From NCBI GenBank assembly GCA_031291095.1, contig JARLJR010000038.1, positions 22,134 to 86,133 on the forward strand: DNA of 64,000 nt, read 5' to 3'. Shown here in pieces: positions 35,245-43,272 of the stretch; the stretch's first letter is position 1, and each line of letters begins with the position of its first letter. Under the pieces are notes generated by a model. The model ran no database searches. It saw only the letters and a list, made by a program, of their open reading frames with translations, and was not told the DNA's origin. The position numbers and the translations under genes are program-made. The stretch is from Legionella sp. (GTDB lineage: Bacteria; Pseudomonadota; Gammaproteobacteria; Legionellales; Legionellaceae).

Positions 35245-35934
35245 ATGTTAAGGAAAATTTTGTGTGGTAGTGCTGTTTCGCTACTTCTAAGTAGTCCAGC
35301 TATTGCTGGATTCTATGTCGGTGCAGGTATTGGGCCCGAATATGCTCAATTTACTCAAAAAACTCATGTTTTTGATAATCACGGTAGTTTTAATGTCATC
35401 GATGAGCAGAATTTTTCCGGTGCAGGTATTTTTGGTACTTTTATCGGCGGGTACTCTTGGACACGCAATTGGTTTTATTTAGCGGGCGAAGCTAATTTTA
35501 ATCCCAGCTCACTTCAATATAGATTAGTCAATAAAGAATACATTCATAAAAATTTCGAGAAATCGTCATTTACTATTCACTATAGTGAAGGCGTAAGTGC
35601 CCTTCCCGGAGTTTTATTAACTAAGGATGCAGTTGTTTATGGGCGAATTGGTTATGCAAATGGCCATGTGGAACTCCACAACTCAGACCCAACCATACGC
35701 AGTTCAAAAGCAAATCGTAGCGGTGTTCGTTATGGCGTGGGAATGCGCTATAACTTGTCAAGTCAATGGACCTTAATGGCAGATTACAGTCAAACCAATT
35801 ATGAGAAGTTCAGTAGCCACGTTTACGAACCCAATGGCGGAGTGACCAAAAGCTCACGAATCTATCCAGTCTCAGCACAATTTGCCTTTGGCGCTATTTA
35901 TAATTTTGAAAAACCAGCAGTTTTTGTTAAATAG
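35245..35934 (+). CDS. outer-membrane beta-barrel protein (OmpA-like fold)
   Basis: This 229-residue protein has a signal peptide (CGSAVSLLLSSPAIAG) and starts the mature part with FYVGAGIGPEYAQF, typical of Legionella surface barrels. Strand-like blocks include FIGGYSWTRNWFYLAGEANF, VYGRIGYANGHVEL, RYGVGMRYNLSSQWTLMADY and FAFGAIYNFEKP. It has an AGGGA Shine-Dalgarno. Its fold resembles that of the decayed barrel gene at 41650, but the sequences are only distantly alike. Function as a channel or adhesin is unknown. Confidence 0.82.
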   Translation: MLRKILCGSAVSLLLSSPAIAGFYVGAGIGPEYAQFTQKTHVFDNHGSFNVIDEQNFSGAGIFGTFIGGYSWTRNWFYLAGEANFNPSSLQYRLVNKEYIHKNFEKSSFTIHYSEGVSALPGVLLTKDAVVYGRIGYANGHVELHNSDPTIRSSKANRSGVRYGVGMRYNLSSQWTLMADYSQTNYEKFSSHVYEPNGGVTKSSRIYPVSAQFAFGAIYNFEKPAVFVK

Positions 35935-36029
35935 AGTAACACTTAAAGCTGCTAAAAGGCTCAACCCTATTAGTATTAAGTTTTATGTGCATATAAGCAG
36001 CCTTCAAATATCTGCAGCTAACTTAATTA

Positions 36030-36061
36030 GAAACTCTGGGACGTCCAAGTCTCAGAGTTTC
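36030..36061 (+). terminator. terminator after the barrel gene
   Basis: GAAACTCTG pairs with CAGAGTTTC, then TTTACAATTT follows. It is 95 bases after the barrel stop. Confidence 0.55.
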
Positions 36062-36212
36062 TTTACAATTTCATAAAAACAAAACATTTTATTTCTGCGA
36101 ATTCCCTCGCCCCTTTTCACGCCACAATACGCATTAAATTTATTAGGGCTTTCTTGTTCTGAATAAAGAACATGCTATAGTGCAAAATCCTAAAATACAC
36201 GATAAAAACAAA

Positions 36213-36554
36213 ATGCACGTAATTACTATTTACCACAACCCCAGATGCTCTAAATCTAGAGAAACCTTAGCATTACTGCAAGAAAAAGGACTTGATCTCA
36301 CTATTATCGAATACCTAAAAACCCCGCTTAATAGAGAACAGCTCGATGAGTTAGGAGCACATTTCGCCCTTAAAGACTTCGTTCGTACCAATGAACCTAT
36401 TTTTAAAGAACTCGGATTATCACTGGAGAATGAAGAACAGGTGTTAGAAGCCATGGTAAAAGAGCCTGTGTTAATGCAACGACCCATTGTCACCTATAAG
36501 GGAAAAGCCATTATTGGACGCCCTCCTGAAAACGTATTAGAACTATTTGCTTGA
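36213..36554 (+). CDS. arsC: ArsC-family glutaredoxin-like reductase
   Basis: This 113-residue thioredoxin-fold protein has the family N-terminus TIYHNPRCSKSRETLALL, where the Cys is the catalytic residue of glutaredoxin-dependent arsenate reductases. The C-terminal half has QRPIVTYKGKAIIGRPPENV, the arsenate-site Arg region of this family. The ATG at 36213 is chosen over an upstream GTG because it begins the conserved domain. No other ars genes are near, so a YfgD-type arsenate reductase role is likely but not proven. Confidence 0.9.
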   Translation: MHVITIYHNPRCSKSRETLALLQEKGLDLTIIEYLKTPLNREQLDELGAHFALKDFVRTNEPIFKELGLSLENEEQVLEAMVKEPVLMQRPIVTYKGKAIIGRPPENVLELFA

Positions 36555-36598
36555 TGGCAATAAGTCGTACCCTTAGCTTAACTGCAACCAGATTACAT

Positions 36599-37243
36599 TC
36601 ATTTAAAAACCGGCATCATTTCTTCATCCATTGGTGGCGCTGAAGGTAGTGTAGTAGCCTGACTGGTATTTTTTAATTCATCAAGCGCAAAAGCAAGGGA
36701 TGCGTGGATGGTTTCCAATTTACTAAGCAATCGTTCCAAAATAGAAACAGATGCTGTTATTGATTTATTAAAACCCACTTGAGTCAGTCCATACTCCAAC
36801 GCAACCCCTCCTAACAAAGGAACACACGCAAATAAAAAAGAACCGGTAGCAAAGCCTAGAAAAGCCGACCCAGCTATGCTTGCTTCCGTACTGTTTTGAG
36901 ACAAAGTATGGATTAACGTTGGCCGAGGCTGATTCAAAACCATCCGATGCTTTTCCAGGCAACTGGAAATTGCATTTTGTAAGAGTGTAATTAAAATAAG
37001 GATATTATTAATTTCTATGATACGTTCGGGTGCAACAGGCAAACAATCAAACTGTATGATAATTTCATCCAGTTGCTCACAAAGATTAGTAATGATGATG
37101 CTTTTTTTATAGCTTTGATTTCCCGCATTATTATCTACTAGCTCCTTGAACTCTTTATTCTTATTCCGTAATTCATTCAATAAAGGATGTAAATCACGTA
37201 GCTCTTTAATACTTTTAAAATGACTTTGTCTTTTAGAAAACAT
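36599..37243 (-). CDS. orphan membrane-associated protein with PSAP motif
   Basis: This 214-residue protein is not recognised. The N-terminal 130 residues are helical and charged. A hydrophobic hairpin (ASIAGSAFLGFATGSFLFAC and VPLLGGVALEYGL) follows. The C-terminus is LPSAPPMDEEMMPVFK, with PSAP at residues 200-203 before an acidic run. PSAP is the P(S/T)AP class of ESCRT-binding late-domain motif in eukaryotic contexts, and the acidic tail fits Dot/Icm secretion signals. Both points are inference. An AAGGAAG Shine-Dalgarno supports the ATG. Confidence 0.6.
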   Translation of the reverse strand: MFSKRQSHFKSIKELRDLHPLLNELRNKNKEFKELVDNNAGNQSYKKSIIITNLCEQLDEIIIQFDCLPVAPERIIEINNILILITLLQNAISSCLEKHRMVLNQPRPTLIHTLSQNSTEASIAGSAFLGFATGSFLFACVPLLGGVALEYGLTQVGFNKSITASVSILERLLSKLETIHASLAFALDELKNTSQATTLPSAPPMDEEMMPVFK

Positions 37244-37377
37244 ACTTCTTCCTTGAGTTAAAACAAATCTCTCTACTCACTTTGAATAAAAGCAAATCAT
37301 TAGTCAAGTCCACCAGCACTTGACGATACCCAGGTTATGTGTGAGTCTTTAAATATAAAGACCATGGAGTAAACTAA

Positions 37378-37653
37378 ATGCTTGCGCAAGTTTTAATAAA
37401 TATCTGTTGGGCTCTGTCATTCACCTTTTTTGGAGCAATACTCGGTACAGGATTAATGCTCATGGTATCAACCATTGTTCCGCGAATTCTCAATAAAAAT
37501 ACCCCTCACATGGATGAGGCAAAAGAAATGTTGCGCGGCAACACTGCCGTTGCAGAATATTATGGACGAGTGGTTTCTTCCGTTATTATTGGGATCAGCA
37601 TCATCATTGCCGCCTCTGTTCTTGGAGGACTAATTGCCGGGTTGCATGGTTGA
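37378..37653 (+). CDS. small two-helix membrane protein upstream of the Hint/Tim44 gene
   Basis: This 91-residue protein has two membrane helices (about 8-34 and 65-88) separated by a polar segment (NKNTPHMDEAKEMLRGNTAVAE written in part: DEAKEMLRGN). The pattern is reminiscent of DUF350-like small membrane proteins, but the family is not certain. GGAG precedes the ATG. Its end overlaps or abuts possible starts of the next gene, which encodes a membrane Hint/Tim44 protein, so the pair likely works together. Confidence 0.65.
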   Translation: MLAQVLINICWALSFTFFGAILGTGLMLMVSTIVPRILNKNTPHMDEAKEMLRGNTAVAEYYGRVVSSVIIGISIIIAASVLGGLIAGLHG

Positions 37654-37663
37654 GTCTAAACGG

Positions 37664-39862
37664 ATGAGAAAATTTCTTTTAATACTGACCATCCTGTGTG
37701 CATTTAGTCTTAAAGGATGGAGTCGTGGTGGTGGTGGTTGTTTTGAACAAGGGACCTTAATTGCAACGCCTTATGGCGAGCGGGCGATAGAAACGCTGCA
37801 CCCTGGTGACTGGGTTTGGAGCAATATTGCAGGAAAACATCAAAAAGCCAAAGTCGTCGCTACCAGCCAAGTAACACCGAAAAACTACTTGGAATTGACG
37901 CTTGCAACAGGCGTTATTCATGTCACTGAAGAACATCTTTTTGCCATAAAGCCAGGGGAGTTTCGCCGTGCTGGCAACCTCAAGGCCGGTGATAAAATCA
38001 TCATCTGGCATAATCATCAATGGCAACCCCTAGCCATTAATCACATCGACCAAATCAAAGCCCAGAAACCTGCGTTTAATTTATTAGTAGATTCAGGGGC
38101 CACTTATTTTGCAAATGGGGTTCTCGTTCATAATAAAGGTTGTTTTTTACCTAATACTCCAGTTTTACTCGCTAATGGACAAAGTAAAGCAATTAATGCT
38201 ATTAAACCTGGAGACATGGTTCAAGCTTATGAAATTAATGGTTCTCTTGTTCCGGCTAAAGTAAAGCACGTACTAAAACATCAAGTAAATTCTTATTATG
38301 TGATTGGTACAACGAGTTCAACCATCAAAGTAACGGGTGAGCATCCGTTTTATGTGGGTAATGGCCAGTTTAAAACGGTAGAAACGCTACACCCTGGTAA
38401 TTTAATTTATGCCTTTGCTGGCAATCAGTTAAGGTTTGAGCGAATTACCTCGATGAAGAAAGTAAATGCAAAAACCACCGTTTATAACCTACAAACTGAT
38501 GAACCACATACCTATTTTGCTGCAGGCATCGCTGTCCATAATAAAGGAGGCGGTGGTGGCCATGGCGGTGGTTTTAGTCATGGAGGTGGCTTTAGAGTTG
38601 GTTCCAGTGGTGATAGTGATGATGGGGCATTCTTTTTCTTTCTCCTGGCCGGCATTATAATATGGTGTATCATTAAAAGCGCACGGGAGCAAAGAGCCAA
38701 TCTGGATTATAACTATTCTCGAAATACTATTGAACGCAAATCAGAAAAGACATTAAAACTACTGACCTTTCTTTCCAAGCAAGATAAAACCGTTGATCCT
38801 AATGCACTAAAAAGCATGGTACATTTAACTTTTCTTGCACTCCAAGATTGTTGGATGAAAAGAAAATATGGCCCCATGAAAAAATCATTAATGCCCGATT
38901 TGTTTCAACAGCATACAGCACAACTTGACGGAATGATCCGTAATCATGAAATTAATCGTCTTGACCGTCTGCAGATTTTAAACATTGATTTAGTGAATGT
39001 TCGCTATACTGAAAAACCTAATCAGCGTGAATTTACTGCGTTAATAACCGCTTCTGCACGTGACTTTTATGTAGATGACCGTACTAAGCAATACCTTCGC
39101 GGTGATGAAGAACCCCAAACATTCCAGGAGTTTTGGACCTTCCAGCTTCAAGATAGCACTTGGCTGCTGCGTGAAATTGAACAATCGCGTGAATCGGACT
39201 ATTTAGAAGAAGAGAATTTTTGTGAATTCTTTACCGACGCACAAATTGAAAAAATTTATCAGGATAAGGTAGATAACTTGGGTACAGCTGGCCCTTGGCT
39301 TACCAAGGACGTACAAGAAAAATCAAATAAAGTCGATCGTATGCTTAATTTCTTAGTTCAGAGCAACAAAATCTGGAATAAGCAAGCCATGCTTAATCGT
39401 GTACGCTTGGTGTTTACTAATGTCCATTTGGCTTTTGAAGCTGGCGAGCTAAATAGCGAAACTCAAGCCCAATTATATCCTAATCTTGTTGAGGAATTTA
39501 ATGAATCCATCACCACCTGGAAGGCTTCGGGCAAAACCATTGAATACCGTAATTTTTGTGTACGCAAGGTAGAAATACTCCTGGTAAAAAGTTTTGATGA
39601 TAAATCAAACAATGAATTTACCGCCAGAGTAAGCGCACATGCTCAACGTATTCAGCAACAAAATGGCAAAATCATAAGTAAAGATGCTGATGTAACCCCA
39701 TTTGAAGAATATTGGACATTTGGATTATTAGATCAAGAATGGAAACTTAAAGAAGTAATGCCTCAAACAAGTAAAAACGAAATAATCAGTGCGGATAACC
39801 TTGAAGAAGGAAGTTCACCTGATCTGGTCAAATGGTATTATACGAAAAAGCGTGCCATTTAA
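37664..39862 (+). CDS. membrane protein with two tandem Hint domains and Tim44-like repeats
   Basis: This 732-residue protein has an N-terminal signal (1-20). Two Hint (hedgehog/intein) domains follow. Hint 1 runs from Cys26 (CFEQGT) to His156-Asn157, with TxxH at Thr88-His91. Hint 2 runs from Cys160 (CFLPNT) to His292-Asn293, with Thr224-His227. Each ends VHNKG. A Gly/His-rich linker (GGGGGHGGGFSHGGGF) leads to a membrane helix (about 321-339). The rest has two Tim44-like regions (YGPMKKSLMPDLFQQH, FQEFWTFQLQDSTWLL and FEEYWTFGLLDQEWKL). All nucleophile and histidine residues for Hint self-cleavage are present, but the residue after each Asn is Lys rather than Cys, Ser or Thr. Alternative starts are TTG 37634 (GGAGG at 5 bases) and ATG 37646. 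Confidence 0.85.
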   Translation: MRKFLLILTILCAFSLKGWSRGGGGCFEQGTLIATPYGERAIETLHPGDWVWSNIAGKHQKAKVVATSQVTPKNYLELTLATGVIHVTEEHLFAIKPGEFRRAGNLKAGDKIIIWHNHQWQPLAINHIDQIKAQKPAFNLLVDSGATYFANGVLVHNKGCFLPNTPVLLANGQSKAINAIKPGDMVQAYEINGSLVPAKVKHVLKHQVNSYYVIGTTSSTIKVTGEHPFYVGNGQFKTVETLHPGNLIYAFAGNQLRFERITSMKKVNAKTTVYNLQTDEPHTYFAAGIAVHNKGGGGGHGGGFSHGGGFRVGSSGDSDDGAFFFFLLAGIIIWCIIKSAREQRANLDYNYSRNTIERKSEKTLKLLTFLSKQDKTVDPNALKSMVHLTFLALQDCWMKRKYGPMKKSLMPDLFQQHTAQLDGMIRNHEINRLDRLQILNIDLVNVRYTEKPNQREFTALITASARDFYVDDRTKQYLRGDEEPQTFQEFWTFQLQDSTWLLREIEQSRESDYLEEENFCEFFTDAQIEKIYQDKVDNLGTAGPWLTKDVQEKSNKVDRMLNFLVQSNKIWNKQAMLNRVRLVFTNVHLAFEAGELNSETQAQLYPNLVEEFNESITTWKASGKTIEYRNFCVRKVEILLVKSFDDKSNNEFTARVSAHAQRIQQQNGKIISKDADVTPFEEYWTFGLLDQEWKLKEVMPQTSKNEIISADNLEEGSSPDLVKWYYTKKRAI

Positions 39863-39960
39863 AGTATGCCGAACGAGCTTTTTGCTCACATTATAAACAT
39901 TGTCATTAATTTTTCTTTCATATATGATTGCTCATCAAAAAAGAGATGAGATCAAACATT

Positions 39961-40596
39961 ATGAAGCTTAATGAACTATTGGACGCAATTACTAAACAAT
40001 GGAAACAACAAATCGTTGATATCAATATACGTCTTAATCACGCGATTAATGGAAAATCAATGAGCAACATCCAGGCAGAGGCTTTAATAAAGGAATATGA
40101 AACTCTTTATAATCATTTTGTTAATTATACTTACAGCATGGCTTTGGCTTGTAAAGAGCAGGTGTTAGAAAATGATTTAGAAAAATATATTCAAGGGCTT
40201 AAAAAGGAAGTCCTGCACACCATAGGATTAATTAGTAATTATCGTCGTATAAATACTGAACTTCAAAATGCGATAACTCAATCCAAGCCGAACGAACAAA
40301 GAGCAACACCAAAACAATCGCCAGTAAGCAGAAATGACATTGTTCTAGCTCAACCACAAACATCGCAACAGGAAAGAATGCAAGCACCATCACCAGTACG
40401 AAGGAACCATTTCTTTCAACCGGGACAAAGCATAGTACAACCATTGCTCAGGGACAATCTTTCACAACCAATACAGCTAGCGCAAAAAACGGCTCCAGCA
40501 GTCCCTATGCCTACATTTGATGAGCAATATGAAGCGAGAGAAATTTTCCCCCATGATCCAGAAAACTACCCCCAGTATTATATCTGTAATTTTTAG
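39961..40596 (+). CDS. orphan protein, candidate effector
   Basis: This 211-residue soluble protein has no family match I can name. Residues 1-110 are helical with coiled-coil character (NELLDAITKQWKQQIVD). The rest is Pro/Gln/Arg-rich and probably disordered (SPVSRNDIVLAQPQTSQQER). The tail is acidic and aromatic (EQYEAREIFPHDPENYPQYY). A helical head with a disordered acidic tail is common among Legionella effectors. The ATG at 39961 is preferred to an upstream start. Confidence 0.55.
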   Translation: MKLNELLDAITKQWKQQIVDINIRLNHAINGKSMSNIQAEALIKEYETLYNHFVNYTYSMALACKEQVLENDLEKYIQGLKKEVLHTIGLISNYRRINTELQNAITQSKPNEQRATPKQSPVSRNDIVLAQPQTSQQERMQAPSPVRRNHFFQPGQSIVQPLLRDNLSQPIQLAQKTAPAVPMPTFDEQYEAREIFPHDPENYPQYYICNF

Positions 40597-40640
40597 AGGA
40601 CCGTAGTCAGGATGAAGGCGTCCCCGAAAATCTGCTCATT

Positions 40641-40666
40641 TGTCGACGTGCCACGGCACGTCGACA
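40641..40666. terminator. GC-rich near-perfect palindrome between convergent genes
   Basis: TGTCGACGTGCC and GGCACGTCGACA form 12-bp arms with two bases between them. There is no T-run on either side. Terminator or protein-binding palindrome are both possible. Confidence 0.45.
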
Positions 40667-40680
40667 GTTCATCCTAAAAC

Positions 40681-41247
40681 CTATAGTGTAGGAGAAGAAG
40701 CAACGCCCTGCTTTCGCCACTCTACTGCATTTATAATTTCAATCCAACGTTCCGAGGACCAGTTATTAATACCAATAAGACATTGATCCTTTGCTTCCCG
40801 AATTAATTGCTTAAATTGTTTAAATTGCTCTTCTTCTAAACCATCAAGCTCATTATATTGTAAGGAAATTGTTTTCAATGATAATGATGCAAAAAGGCTA
40901 CGCAATACTTGCCAATGATGGAAGGAAAAATCAGGTACTTGTAATCGATTGCCATCAATAGAAAATTCGACAAGCTTTTCAGCCCCACTGAGTGCAGTTG
41001 CAAATGCTTCTAAACAACTAAGAGAAAGATGCCCAAAATTATTTCTTTTTAAAATAAGATGAGTAACCTTGGAATCGTGAATCATCTTCCCCAAAGCCGC
41101 CATTTGCTCAACAGACATTGACGGAAATGGGGAGTCTGATAAATCCAGGTGTTTTATTTTGTCCTTACGCAGTGTGAGTGCATAAGCCCCCATTTCTTCA
41201 CACGTGTATAAATGAATATCTTTAGGCTTCCTTAATTTAGTAAACAT
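40681..41247 (-). CDS. leucine-rich-repeat protein, candidate effector
   Basis: This 188-residue protein carries four or so ribonuclease-inhibitor-type leucine-rich repeats: IKHLDLSDSPF, VTHLILKRNNFGHL, LVEFSIDGNRLQV and LKTISLQYNELDGL, spaced by about 28-34 residues. The C-terminus is helical (SSERWIEIINAVEWRKQG). LRR proteins of this sort bind host proteins and are frequent Dot/Icm substrates; no enzymatic domain is attached. The start at 41247 (MFTKLRKP) has AGG at workable spacing. The longer frame from ATG 41286 lacks a Shine-Dalgarno. Confidence 0.75.
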   Translation of the reverse strand: MFTKLRKPKDIHLYTCEEMGAYALTLRKDKIKHLDLSDSPFPSMSVEQMAALGKMIHDSKVTHLILKRNNFGHLSLSCLEAFATALSGAEKLVEFSIDGNRLQVPDFSFHHWQVLRSLFASLSLKTISLQYNELDGLEEEQFKQFKQLIREAKDQCLIGINNWSSERWIEIINAVEWRKQGVASSPTL

Positions 41248-41340
41248 AGTTATTTGCCTAATCCATAAAGCTACCAATTCAAGCATAAACTAAGTAATCT
41301 TGTAAATTAGTTTCCTTCAATTAAACGAAATTAAATAAGC

Positions 41341-41613
41341 TTACCACCGCTCATCATTTCCCCAATTATTATTGCTTCCACCATAACCCTCATTATTATG
41401 TTTCTGATAATCTCGGCTTCCATGATGGTAATCATCGTTATGCTGATGATGCTGGTAACCATGATGTGGATTATGGCCGTGCTGATGATTTCCATGATTT
41501 GAAAAACCTCGGTGCGGAGGAGGACCACCCCGAAAGCCCCCTCCATGAGCAAATGCAAATGAGCTGAGCAATAAACAGAATAAAGAAAGAGAAACGCATG
41601 CATGTCTTTTCAT
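41341..41613 (-). CDS. His/Gly/Asn-rich secreted protein
   Basis: This 90-residue protein has a signal peptide (VSLSLFCLLLSSFAFA). The mature part has about 20 His among about 67 residues (for example HGNHQHGHNPHHGYQHHQHN), with Gly and Asn. Such compositions bind transition metals, so a periplasmic metal-buffering role is possible. An AAGGGA Shine-Dalgarno supports this frame; another frame over the same bases lacks a signal peptide. Confidence 0.75.
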   Translation of the reverse strand: MKRHACVSLSLFCLLLSSFAFAHGGGFRGGPPPHRGFSNHGNHQHGHNPHHGYQHHQHNDDYHHGSRDYQKHNNEGYGGSNNNWGNDERW

Positions 41614-41649
41614 TTTGTTCCCTTTATTAAAATGAATTCAAAACAAGAA

Positions 41650-42015
41650 TTAGCGTACTGATGTAAAAATAAGCGTAGCACAGAATTTTAATAGTGGAAG
41701 TTGCACGATTGAAGATTGCACTACGAAACATCGGCCCTTGATAGAACCTTGCATCTGATCCCTAAAAGAGAAACTATCGGAAACATTAAGATTATAGGGA
41801 CAACGACAACGTAATTTATCTTTTTGATTCGTGTTAAAGGAGACATCAGCTTCTATGCCAGATACGAGATCGTTGATAAATTGATGCATGTAGCCTAATT
41901 GTATACCAGGAGAAAATGTTGAGTAATCTGAACTGATATTGCAACGCTCATCCTGGCTAGTAAAACCTAATTGTTGTGATTTTAATCGGTCCTGGTTAAA
42001 AATGCTCTACCAGTC
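41650..42015 (-). pseudogene. remnant of an outer-membrane beta-barrel gene
   Basis: On the minus strand an in-frame reading without a start (FNQDRLKSQQLGFTSQDERC, FSPGIQLGYMHQFINDL and GIEADVSFNTNQKDKL, then SFSFRDQMQGSIKGR) has the texture of Legionella barrel proteins. Upstream it stops at a TAG and it lacks a signal peptide. Downstream of GSIKGR the barrel pattern is lost (CFVVQSSIVQLPL) before a stop, which suggests a frameshift and truncation. It fills the 460-base gap between genes. The intact barrel at 35245 is not obviously its parent. Confidence 0.6.
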
Positions 42016-42073
42016 CATATATTTTTCGTATATTCTTTGAAGCTGGAGTAAGTAATTACTTAGGGATTAAATA

Positions 42074-43171
42074 ATGAATGTTGCAGAATTACAGGAATTA
42101 ATTAAGAAAATAAAAGCACAGGGATCAATAGGCAACTACTCCGCGCAAAGCATGGATTTATTCGCGCAAATGAGTGGAGCTTTGAACGAGTTAGCGCCTG
42201 AAACCAAACTCACTCATAAAACACTGGATGCCCCTTTCCTTAAATTAACCAATGTTTTATATGAGGAATTAACAAATAAACAATCAATGTTAACTGAATT
42301 ACTAACGTTGATTATCATGTGCAGCAGATTGATAGGATATGCAGATTCAAAAACTCTTGATAATTATCCTCAACTCAAATTAATGGATAAAATTAGTAAA
42401 AAAAGACCGCAAGAACAAGAAAAATTAGAAGACATTATTTTCTTCCTCAGAGCAATTTTTTATCTCATCCAGAAACATTACACTCAAGAAGAATTAACCT
42501 TACTGTCCTTTTTAATCTATTTCCGCCCTCTTACTACTGATGAAGAGCGACGCTCAGAACTCGCTATTTTTGAATGGCTGTACCATCAGAAAGCAAACTG
42601 CCTTAACTTTTTTGCGATGCATGTGGACTATATAAATATGAGATCCCACCAGCTGATTCGTTTTTTACCGAATATCGTTAAATTAATTCCAATAACCTAC
42701 ACTTCCTTTATAAAGAACACGCAGAGTTATGATTTGCTTTGGAATACGGAACAAGATAATCCGATTTCGCGAAACACACTAATTGAGGATACCTGTGAAC
42801 TATTACAAACAATCTTCGTAACCCAGAAAGAACAAGACTATGCTGCCAGCCTGAAGTTTGCAGACAACATAAAAATCCAACTACCCGAGCAAGCTCATAA
42901 TGAATCGTTAATTGTCTATTTAGCACTCTATTTATTTCGTCTCAATCAATATAAAGAAGAACGCCATGCCGATCCGAGCTTCAGGCATAATTTAATCTCC
43001 CTTTCCAAACAAACTAAAGAAGATGCAGTTGATAAAAAACTAATGGAACTTCGTGGTGTCCCCGTTCAGTATGGATTTTTTGAAAACATTGCATTGAAGG
43101 AAGGACGTTTGGGAGCGTTAAATGCATCTTTTGAAGAACAAACATCCTACATACGCCTTTTCACTTCTTAA
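42074..43171 (+). CDS. orphan all-helical protein, candidate effector
   Basis: This 365-residue soluble protein is not recognised. It appears almost entirely helical (TELLTLIIMCSRLIGYAD and DIIFFLRAIFYLIQKHY). The C-terminal region is charged (EGRLGALNASFEEQTSYIRL). It has an AGGGA Shine-Dalgarno. The following gene is another orphan with effector-like features. Nothing indicates its biochemical role. Confidence 0.55.
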   Translation: MNVAELQELIKKIKAQGSIGNYSAQSMDLFAQMSGALNELAPETKLTHKTLDAPFLKLTNVLYEELTNKQSMLTELLTLIIMCSRLIGYADSKTLDNYPQLKLMDKISKKRPQEQEKLEDIIFFLRAIFYLIQKHYTQEELTLLSFLIYFRPLTTDEERRSELAIFEWLYHQKANCLNFFAMHVDYINMRSHQLIRFLPNIVKLIPITYTSFIKNTQSYDLLWNTEQDNPISRNTLIEDTCELLQTIFVTQKEQDYAASLKFADNIKIQLPEQAHNESLIVYLALYLFRLNQYKEERHADPSFRHNLISLSKQTKEDAVDKKLMELRGVPVQYGFFENIALKEGRLGALNASFEEQTSYIRLFTS

Positions 43172-43272
43172 TAGTCATGGCGCAGGGATTGCAAGTAGCC
43201 TCACAATGGAGTGATCTAAATATAGAAAAATTGTCTATACTTAAAACAAACAATTTAGTATGAGTATATGAT

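Noticed and set aside
37664-38560. Classical intein that splices out of a host protein
   Set aside because: The residue after each terminal Asn is Lys, there is no endonuclease domain, and the N-extein would be only a signal peptide.
41331-41603. Alternative 90-codon frame over the His-rich gene
   Set aside because: It lacks a signal peptide and is Ile/Met-rich because of the shifted His codons; the other frame has a Shine-Dalgarno and signal.
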